NCBI GenBank assembly: GCA_016929795.1
Contig: JAFGIA010000072.1
Location: 1-9,855 of the forward strand
From: Anaerolineae bacterium
GTDB taxonomy: Bacteria > Chloroflexota > Anaerolineae > JAAYZQ01
Direction of reading: 5' to 3'
DNA: 9,855 nt
The position numbers were made by a program, and so were the translations under genes. The notes below the pieces were generated by a model. The model did no database searches. It saw only the letters and a list, made by a program, of their open reading frames with translations, and was not told the origin of the DNA. Of the stretch, positions 1 through 5,066 are shown piece after piece (the first letter of the stretch is position 1; the number at the start of each line of letters is the position of its first letter).

Positions 1-1719
1 CAGGACCTTTGACAGCGCAAAGAAGGCGGCCTGCATGATGGTGTTGATGCGCACGCCCATGCCTGTCGCTTCCGCCACCCGGTAGGCATCGATGACGTAC
101 ACTTCCAGTTCCTTGTCGACAATGTGCTGTTGCACAAGGCGTGGCAGCTTGTCCCATACCTCGTTCGGCCCGTAGGGGCTGTTGAGCAGGAACGTGGCGC
201 CGTGCGCGGCGCTCTCCAGCACATCAAACTGCTCCAGAAACACGAACTGGTGGCAGGCGACAAAGTTTGCCGATTTGATCATGCACGTCTGCCGGATGGG
301 GCGCGGCCCAAAGCGCAGGTGCGAGACCGTCACTGCGCCCGCTTTCTTGGAGTCATATTCAAAGTAGCCCTGCGCATAGTTCGGCGTGTCCTCGCCAATA
401 ATCTTGATGCTGTTCTTGTTCGCGCTCACCGTTCCGTCCGAGCCGAGCCCGTAAAACATGGCGCGCACCACGTCGTCCGGCTCGATGTTGAACGCCGGGT
501 CATAGTCGATGCTCGTCTCTGTCACGTCGTCGTCAATGCCTACGGTAAAGTGGTTCTTGGGCTGCTCCTTTTTCATCTCGTCCAGGACGCCCTTGGCCAT
601 GGCTGGCGTGAACTCTTTGCTCGACAGGCCATAGCGCCCGCCGATCACGCGCACATCCCGTCCTGCTTCGCTGAAGGCTGTGACCAGGTCCAGGTAGAGC
701 GGCTCGCCAGACGCGCCCGGTTCCTTCGTCCGGTCGAGCGCGGCAATGATCTTGACGCTTTCTGGCAGCGCCTTCAAGAAATGCTCGACGCTGAACGGCC
801 GGTAGAGGTGTACCTTCAATAGGCCCACCTTCTCACCCTGTCCCACCAGGTACTCTACCGTCTCTTCGGCCACTTCTGCCGCCGAGCCCATGAGGACGAA
901 GACGCGCTCTGCATCCGGCGCTCCCACATAGTCGAACAGGTGATAGTGCCGGCCCGTCAGCCCGGCGAATTTGTCCATCGCCCGCTGTACGATCTCTGGC
1001 GTCCGCAAGTAGTAGGGATTGACCGTCTCGCGCCCCTGGAAATAGACATCCGGGTTTTGTGCCGTGCCGCGGATGAATGGATTGTCGGGGCTCATCGCCC
1101 GCGCCCGGTGTGCCATCACCAGGTCGTCGTCGATCATGGCCCGCATCTCATCGCGCGTCAGCATCTCTACCATGTTGATCTCGTGGCTGGTGCGAAACCC
1201 GTCGAAAAAGTGGACGAACGGCACGCGTGTCTCCAGCGTCGCCGCCTGCGCGATCAATGCCATGTCCATCACTTCCTGTGGCGAGTTGCTCGCCAGCAGC
1301 GCCCAGCCTGTGCTGCGCACGGCCATCACATCGCCGTGGTCACCGAAAATCGACAGCGCGTGCGCTGCCACCGTGCGGGCACTCACGTGAAAGACCGCTG
1401 GCGTCAGTTCACCGGCGATCTTGAACATGTTGGGAATCATCAACAGCAAGCCCTGCGACGCCGTGAAGGTCGTCGTCAGTGCCCCCGTCTGCAGTGCACC
1501 ATGCGCCGCCCCGGCGGCGCCCCCTTCTGACTGCATCTCGGCCACGAGGGGGATCGTGCCCCAGATATTCGGCTCCCCTGCAGCCGAATAGGCGTCTGCG
1601 TGCTCGCCCATTGGGCTGGAAGGCGTGATCGGATAGATGGCGATCACCTCGTTGATCTTGTGTGCCACGTATGCGGCGGCTTCGTTGCCGTCGATCGCCC
1701 GCTTTTCTCTGACTGCCAT
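1..1719 (-). CDS. nifJ: Pyruvate:ferredoxin (flavodoxin) oxidoreductase, N-terminal 573 residues (partial)
   Basis: This cytoplasmic enzyme oxidatively decarboxylates pyruvate to acetyl-CoA and CO2, passing electrons to ferredoxin or flavodoxin with thiamine diphosphate and 4Fe-4S clusters. The translation opens MAVREKRAIDGNEAAAYVAH and carries YPITPSSPMGE at residues 29-39, EMQSEGGAAGAAHGAL from 61, FHVSAR ending at Arg115, and SIFGDHGDVMAVRSTGWA shortly after. By comparison with the Desulfovibrio africanus enzyme, Thr32, Glu65 and Arg115 match its Thr31, Glu64 and Arg114 of the substrate/cofactor site. The visible part covers the pyrimidine-binding domain I, domain II and most of domain III. 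The ferredoxin-like and diphosphate-binding domains of the usual 1,170-1,200-residue chain lie beyond the left edge. The ATG at 1717-1719 is chosen because AGGAGG (1725-1730) sits five bases upstream. No stop or frameshift is seen. Family assignment is firm. Confidence 0.96.
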   Translation of the reverse strand, partial: MAVREKRAIDGNEAAAYVAHKINEVIAIYPITPSSPMGEHADAYSAAGEPNIWGTIPLVAEMQSEGGAAGAAHGALQTGALTTTFTASQGLLLMIPNMFKIAGELTPAVFHVSARTVAAHALSIFGDHGDVMAVRSTGWALLASNSPQEVMDMALIAQAATLETRVPFVHFFDGFRTSHEINMVEMLTRDEMRAMIDDDLVMAHRARAMSPDNPFIRGTAQNPDVYFQGRETVNPYYLRTPEIVQRAMDKFAGLTGRHYHLFDYVGAPDAERVFVLMGSAAEVAEETVEYLVGQGEKVGLLKVHLYRPFSVEHFLKALPESVKIIAALDRTKEPGASGEPLYLDLVTAFSEAGRDVRVIGGRYGLSSKEFTPAMAKGVLDEMKKEQPKNHFTVGIDDDVTETSIDYDPAFNIEPDDVVRAMFYGLGSDGTVSANKNSIKIIGEDTPNYAQGYFEYDSKKAGAVTVSHLRFGPRPIRQTCMIKSANFVACHQFVFLEQFDVLESAAHGATFLLNSPYGPNEVWDKLPRLVQQHIVDKELEVYVIDAYRVAEATGMGVRINTIMQAAFFALSKVL

Positions 1720-1761
1720 AAGAACCTCCTGTTTTCGTTTCGTTCCCTGGATACTTGACAG

Positions 1762-1802
1762 AACAAAACGCCAGGCTCATGAGCCTGGCGCCAAATTTTG
1801 TT
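1762..1802 (-). terminator. Terminator-like hairpin in the nifJ leader (possible attenuator)
   Basis: Positions 1769-1790 are a perfect 22-base palindrome with arms CGCCAGGCTCA and TGAGCCTGGCG. Read on the minus strand, it folds as a 9-bp GC-rich stem with a CAUG loop, followed at once by TTTTGTTCTGT, the form of a Rho-independent terminator. AACAAAA (1762-1768) and TTTTGTT (1796-1802) can pair further around a five-base bulge, so the element may work in both directions. It lies downstream of the predicted nifJ promoter and about 50 bases before the nifJ start codon, so it would have to be read through for nifJ expression. I could not match the leader to a known riboswitch or T-box. Alternatively, it ends transcripts arriving from the TraR-like gene. 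Confidence 0.65.
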
Positions 1803-1859
1803 TACGTGCTATGCATGGAGTCCCGGCTACGCACCCCTGCCTCGCTCAAAAGCGTGAAA

Positions 1860-1888
1860 ATTATAACATACTGGTTGGGGTTTGTCAA
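1860..1888 (-). promoter_or_regulatory. Near-perfect housekeeping promoter of nifJ
   Basis: On the minus strand, TTGACA (1883-1888) and TATAAT (1860-1865) are separated by exactly 17 bases, a full match to the sigma70/SigA consensus. Transcription would start near 1853, giving a leader of about 134 bases before the nifJ ATG. No other open frame begins between this site and nifJ, so nifJ is the natural target. Confidence 0.85.
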
Positions 1889-1915
1889 AGCATGTTCACT
1901 GCAAGGTGACATGCT
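1889..1915. promoter_or_regulatory. Candidate operator: imperfect palindrome abutting the nifJ -35 box
   Basis: AGCATGTTCAC (1889-1899) and GTGACATGCT (1906-1915) form an inverted repeat with one unpaired base and a six-base centre. It starts at the base next to the nifJ -35 hexamer, on its upstream side, a usual place for a dimeric transcription factor. The regulator is unknown. No regulator gene other than the TraR-like one, which does not bind DNA in this way, is nearby. Confidence 0.45.
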
Positions 1916-1997
1916 CGTGTCGGCCAAAAGATCAACGCTTCCGCATCCGCTGCCAGGCCATACGTTCCACGTTCATGCCATGACCGCGAGTTTTTGC

Positions 1998-2038
1998 GAG
2001 TAGATGCGCCCGCCTCTACTAGGAGTAGACGCGCCCGC
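1998..2038. repeat. Short tandem duplication across the 3' end of the TraR-like gene
   Basis: GAGTAGATGCGCCCGC (1998-2013) recurs as GAGTAGACGCGCCCGC (2023-2038), 15 of 16 bases identical, with a 25-base period. The right copy encodes the end of the TraR-like protein and the left copy lies just after its stop. The frame ends in tandem TAG TAG stops. It looks like a small local duplication. Confidence 0.6.
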
Positions 2039-2387
2039 GTCGATTCTGTCGCTCGAACTGGCGCTGGCATTCCAGGCACATTGTTGCCTCGGGCAGGATC
2101 TCGAGCCGGGCCGGATCGATCCGCTCGCCGCAACTGGAACAGATGCCATATTTGCCCTTCTCGGCGGCCTGGATGGCGCGCTCGATCGACTTGAGCTTGT
2201 TTTGCAGCCGCTGCACCAGCGCCCACGTTTTTTCCCGCTCGTATGCATCCAGATCCGCTTCGTCGGCCGAAGGCTCGGCCATCGTGCGCATCTCTTCTTT
2301 CAAATTCTCTATCTTTTCGATGATTTCCTGCCGCGTTTCCTCTAGCTTCTCGATTTCTACCTGGCTGTCAATGATCGTTACTTCCAT
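2019..2387 (-). CDS. DksA/TraR-family zinc-finger protein, 122 aa
   Basis: Members of this family bind in the secondary channel of RNA polymerase and alter transcription initiation. The C-terminal zinc finger is clear: Cys83-x2-Cys86-x17-Cys104-x2-Cys107, within YGICSSCG and ATMCLECQRQF. Residues about 8-36 and 48-76 are charged and heptad-like, as expected for the coiled-coil hairpin, with an acidic DEADLDA stretch (42-48) at the likely tip. At 122 residues it is close to short TraR/YbiI-type proteins and shorter than E. coli DksA (151). The frame is open up to 2495, but I chose the ATG at 2385-2387 because the predicted transcription start lies near 2439 and family similarity begins after it. 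The ribosome site is weak: GGAGAG about 12 bases upstream. Family assignment is firm; the regulatory target is unknown. Confidence 0.88.
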   Translation of the reverse strand: MEVTIIDSQVEIEKLEETRQEIIEKIENLKEEMRTMAEPSADEADLDAYEREKTWALVQRLQNKLKSIERAIQAAEKGKYGICSSCGERIDPARLEILPEATMCLECQRQFERQNRRGRVYS

Positions 2388-2445
2388 CGAGGTCTGTTTC
2401 TCTCCATGTTTTGCCTGGCAGCGTGCCGCCTGCCAGTGGTGCCGG

Positions 2446-2474
2446 AATATACCATATTTTTCCCGACCCGTCAA
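2446..2474 (-). promoter_or_regulatory. Promoter of the TraR-like gene
   Basis: On the minus strand, TTGACG (2469-2474) and TATATT (2446-2451) are 17 bases apart, each one mismatch from the sigma70 consensus. The start would fall near 2439, about 50 bases before the chosen ATG, which argues against the longer reading frame beginning at 2495. Confidence 0.72.
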
Positions 2475-2489
2475 CCTGTAACCACTTGT

Positions 2490-2513
2490 TGTCAACTTGT
2501 CGGCCAGTTGACA
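2490..2513. promoter_or_regulatory. Candidate operator with TGTCAAC/GTTGACA arms
   Basis: TGTCAAC (2490-2496) and GTTGACA (2507-2513) form a perfect 7-bp inverted repeat with a ten-base centre. The right arm contains the -35 box of the plus-strand promoter. A third GTCAAC lies at 2470-2475, exactly 21 bases (two helical turns) before the left copy and inside the opposing -35 region. A regulator binding here could touch both divergent promoters. Some of the resemblance is unavoidable because TTGAC is itself a -35 sequence. Confidence 0.35.
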
Positions 2514-2536
2514 TACACGCCCGTCGGTGATACACT
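2508..2536 (+). promoter_or_regulatory. Promoter of the 4Fe-4S domain gene
   Basis: TTGACA (2508-2513), a 17-base spacer and TACACT (2531-2536) preceded by TGA (2528-2530, an extended -10 TGn element) point rightwards. Transcription would start near 2543, about 45 bases before the ATG at 2588. It is back to back with the promoter of the TraR-like gene. Confidence 0.68.
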
Positions 2537-2587
2537 ATTCTCGATATATCCCGCACCGCGTGCGGATCATCATCCAGGAGGAGACGG

Positions 2588-3127
2588 ATGGAATTTATTG
2601 CCCGAGAGTACGAGATGGAGCTCAACGCCCCCGCCTGCGAGCCTGGCGCCGAGTATTGGAACGCCACGGCCCGCTTTGAGCACGACCTCAGCGACGTCTT
2701 TCCCTACCTCAATGCCAGTTGGAAGGATGTCGTCTACAACCCTGGCGCGCGCCAGATCACCTGGCGCTATGGCGATCACGCCGTGGCCGTCAGGCCCAAC
2801 GAGATCACGATCAGCAACCTGCCCGACCGCGACACGGCCGCCGTCGAGATGGAGCGCATCATCGCCGAGATCAACAACGTCTGGCTTGATCGCGAAAAGA
2901 TCACCCCTGTCTACGAGTCGCGCCAGCGCCTTGTCGCCATGGATATCTACAAGCTGCTTCCCCAGGAGGACAACTGCCGAGAGTGCGGTGCTTCTTCCTG
3001 CTTTGTCTTTGCCAGCCGCGTCGCCGCCGGCCAGGCCGACATCCACGACTGCAAGCCCCTCTTTGAGAATCCCCGATACGCTGCCCAGCGTGACCAGCTC
3101 CTGGTCATGGTGGAGGGGGCGGTTTAG
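2588..3127 (+). CDS. Small protein with C-terminal CoFeSP-type 4Fe-4S domain, 179 aa
   Basis: The last third holds Cys130-x2-Cys133-x4-Cys138-x16-Cys155 (NCRECGASSCFVFA ... HDCKPL). This is the cysteine pattern of the Fes domain found in the large subunit of the corrinoid/iron-sulfur protein of the acetyl-CoA pathway and in several anaerobic reductases, where it holds one 4Fe-4S cluster. Residues 1-120 are not recognised with certainty: a mixed hydrophobic/charged segment with an extra Cys17, no signal peptide and no membrane helix, so the protein is probably cytoplasmic. An electron-transfer or corrinoid-partner role is inference only. The ATG follows AGGAGG (2576-2581) at six bases. It is monocistronic here, divergent from the TraR-like gene and convergent with the DUF2804 gene. 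Confidence 0.8.
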   Translation: MEFIAREYEMELNAPACEPGAEYWNATARFEHDLSDVFPYLNASWKDVVYNPGARQITWRYGDHAVAVRPNEITISNLPDRDTAAVEMERIIAEINNVWLDREKITPVYESRQRLVAMDIYKLLPQEDNCRECGASSCFVFASRVAAGQADIHDCKPLFENPRYAAQRDQLLVMVEGAV

Positions 3128-3143
3128 AAATTTGGAAAGGCAT

Positions 3144-3194
3144 GGGACGCAGGGCGGATGGCCAATCCGCCCTACGTCCCCCAGGTTATTGGGG
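3144..3194. repeat. Long REP-like palindrome between convergent genes
   Basis: Positions 3144-3159 and 3165-3180 are 16-base arms (GGGACGCAGGGCGGAT and ATCCGCCCTACGTCCC) with one mismatch and a GGCCA loop. CCCCA (3179-3183) and TGGGG (3190-3194) form a second small hairpin overlapping its right end. It lies in the 79-base gap between the stops of the 4Fe-4S gene and the DUF2804 gene. Its position suits a bidirectional terminator, but neither strand has a proper T tract. Its shape also suits a dispersed REP-type repeat. Copy number cannot be judged from one window. Confidence 0.55.
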
Positions 3195-3206
3195 TGAGCT
3201 CCCTCT

Positions 3207-4238
3207 CTACCACCTGGCGAGGTGCTCTTCGGCAAAGCCGGTGAGCCCGTCTATCGCGATCGTCTCGCCGTCCTCTGCGGTCACTGTCCCATGGTAGCGG
3301 CCGAACATCTGGTGCACCTCGCTGGTGATCACGAGCAGGTTGGTCTGCGCCGTCCTGTCGTAAAAGGGCACGAACTCCAGGTCGAGCCGCCCATCGGGGC
3401 TCTCCATCCGCCACGGGCGCTTGAAATCGGCCGGATCATAGTCAAAGCGCACCTCGCCCAGCTTGTGCACCCGCCCGTCGATCACCACGGCATTCTCTGT
3501 CGCCGCGCTCGTATCGCCAAACCCGAACCCGAGGTTCAGCCCCAGCGTGCGCCCGTCACGCAGAAACCCCGACGCGCTGGCCCACACCCAGAACGAGCGG
3601 TACTCCCACACGCCGCGCCCCCAGTCGAGGTTGCCCAGGCACGCTTCCGGCTGCACCTCAAACCGCTCGCCGCGGTACTCCACCCACCCCTCTGCCGGCA
3701 GGCAGTTCACCTTCCGGTTCAAGTAAAAGCGCTTGCCCGCGATGGGGATGACCACATTCATCGACTCGTGCGCCGCCGGCATCGCCAGCGTCACCTCGGC
3801 TGCCAGCCGCTGCCCCTCGAACCCGGGCCACGAGACGGTCACCCGCCGCGCGCCTGGCGCGACGCCGAACCCGATCCGCACTCGCCCATTGTCGAACGCG
3901 CTCTCGCCCTCAGTGCTGTTCCGTGGCAGTACGATGCCGCGCCCGAGCGGGATCGTCAGCGTCTCTTCGTGGTGCCGCCGGCCCTCGAAATCGACCACGT
4001 AGGCAAACACCTGCCCCGCGTACCCCAGGTCCGCCAGCGTGAATGAAAAATAGTGGCCCGGCGTGGTCAGCCCATAATAGTCCCAGCGCTTCACCCGCAG
4101 CCGCTGCAGTGGTCGCACCCTGTAGAACGCCGCGTTCTCCAGGTTGCAATCGAGCACCGGCTGCCGGCTCCACCCCACCTGCGCCAGCTCGCCTTGCCGG
4201 TTGAGCAACACCCCCGGCTCCAACAGCTCACGTTGCAT
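3207..4238 (-). CDS. DUF2804 family protein, 343 aa
   Basis: The whole length matches my knowledge of the DUF2804 family, whose biochemical role is unknown to me. Visible landmarks in order are: an N-terminal GVLLNRQGELAQVGWSRQPV block; RWDYYGLTTPGHYFSFTLAD around residues 50-70; HESMNVVIPIAGKRFYLN in the middle; NLDWGRGVWEYRSFWVWASA; RPWRMESPDGRLDLEFVPF; and the C-terminal GFAEEHLARW. It has no signal peptide or membrane helix and appears beta-rich. The ATG at 4236-4238 lies inside the 3' end of the upstream membrane-protein gene: the frames overlap by 11 bases (4228-4238). GGGAGG precedes the ATG, so translational coupling is likely. The pairing suggests a shared envelope- or lipid-related job, but this is inference. 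Length is usual for the family. Confidence 0.88.
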   Translation of the reverse strand: MQRELLEPGVLLNRQGELAQVGWSRQPVLDCNLENAAFYRVRPLQRLRVKRWDYYGLTTPGHYFSFTLADLGYAGQVFAYVVDFEGRRHHEETLTIPLGRGIVLPRNSTEGESAFDNGRVRIGFGVAPGARRVTVSWPGFEGQRLAAEVTLAMPAAHESMNVVIPIAGKRFYLNRKVNCLPAEGWVEYRGERFEVQPEACLGNLDWGRGVWEYRSFWVWASASGFLRDGRTLGLNLGFGFGDTSAATENAVVIDGRVHKLGEVRFDYDPADFKRPWRMESPDGRLDLEFVPFYDRTAQTNLLVITSEVHQMFGRYHGTVTAEDGETIAIDGLTGFAEEHLARW

Positions 4239-4863
4239 CGCTCACACCTCCCTTGTCCAATTCTTGCGTCGCTTCGCGCGCCTCTGCCTTTCGAGCGAGC
4301 GCTACGCTGGCGCTGTGCCACTGCCTGACGGCAGTGATGAGGCATCCACCAACACCTCCCAGGACGAACCAGCTCCCGGTCAGCAGGAACAGGAGCACAA
4401 AGAGCACGGCATACAACGCCATATCTACCGCCGACAGGCGGAGCACCAGCCAGCGCGCCCGCTCCAGCCGACCCCGCAGCCCACCCTGCTGGCCGTAGTG
4501 AAAAGTCACGAGGTTGCGCGCGTGCCGCATGTGCACCACTACTTCCAACAGGAAAAAAGCACCCAGGAAGCCGGCAAACACCTCGCGGTCGCCGGACCAC
4601 TGGGTCAACGTCCAAAAGATCAGGATGGCCGCGCATTGGAGGGTGAGCATCAGCACCATGCGCGGGCTGAACCGCCGCAGCGCGTCTACGTCCCCCTCGT
4701 AGAAAGGGGTCAGCTCAAAGCTTCCCTCCTGCAGGCTAAACTCTTTGATTGTCTCGGCATACCTTCGCGCCGAGATGATCGTGAGTTGATAGTCCGAGAC
4801 GTACAGGACGATCCAGATCGCAAGGTCAAGCCAGACGTTATCGAGCAAAGCATCTATCAGCAT
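4228..4863 (-). CDS. Multi-spanning membrane protein of unknown function, 211 aa
   Basis: I do not recognise the family. Hydrophobic segments at about residues 11-31, 69-88, 95-113, 145-164 and 165-180 indicate four or five inner-membrane helices. Between the first two is a charged loop (SARRYAETIKEFSLQEG ... FYEGDVDALRRFSPR), and after helix 3 a basic, His-rich stretch (HMRHARNL). The C-terminus is hydrophilic and probably cytoplasmic. The frame is open to an ATG at 4890, but the ATG at 4861-4863 is better: AAAGGAGG lies just upstream of it, and in the longer frame that ribosome site would be coding. The 203-base gap to the lipoprotein gene upstream (4864-5066) holds no gene that I can see and no convincing terminator; CATAAT, about 30 bases before the ribosome site, is a weak possible -10. 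It is followed by an overlapping DUF2804 gene. Confidence 0.75.
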   Translation of the reverse strand: MLIDALLDNVWLDLAIWIVLYVSDYQLTIISARRYAETIKEFSLQEGSFELTPFYEGDVDALRRFSPRMVLMLTLQCAAILIFWTLTQWSGDREVFAGFLGAFFLLEVVVHMRHARNLVTFHYGQQGGLRGRLERARWLVLRLSAVDMALYAVLFVLLFLLTGSWFVLGGVGGCLITAVRQWHSASVALARKAEAREATQELDKGGVSDAT

Positions 4864-5066
4864 CCCACCTCCTTTCGGGGCGCTGTTCATGCACTTTGGG
4901 TGTGATTATGATGCCACCTCATCTGCACGCCAGTTCCAAGCCCACCTCTCTCGCCGGCAAACCTAGGATCCGGCCGTGTCGCCTCATGGACCGTCGACTC
5001 CTTTTCTTGCTTGTGGCGGGCGACCAGGTTCACACTGGCGACCTGGCCTTGATTTGGGCAGCGCCG

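Noticed and set aside
124..1530. Plus-strand open frames of 232 and 196 codons
   Set aside because: Both are antisense to the clearly identified pyruvate:ferredoxin oxidoreductase and show no domain.
1720..1860. Known riboswitch or T-box in the nifJ leader
   Set aside because: I looked for T-box, SAM, TPP, cobalamin, glycine, fluoride and ZTP core motifs and could not find one; only the terminator-like hairpin is supported.
2388..2495. Longer N-terminus for the TraR-like protein
   Set aside because: It would start upstream of the predicted transcription start near 2439, and the extra residues do not resemble the family.
2406..3197. Plus-strand open frame of 263 codons overlapping the 4Fe-4S gene
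   Set aside because: Low-complexity Ser/Pro/Thr/Arg-rich translation in a second frame of a real gene, with no ribosome site. The overlapping frame has the cysteine motif and a good ribosome site.
3222..4046. Plus-strand open frame of 274 codons
   Set aside because: Antisense to the DUF2804 gene, which matches its family from end to end.
5028..5057. Hairpin CCAGGT ... ACCTGG as terminator of the lipoprotein gene
   Set aside because: Only six paired bases with a loop of over ten, and no T tract on the minus strand.
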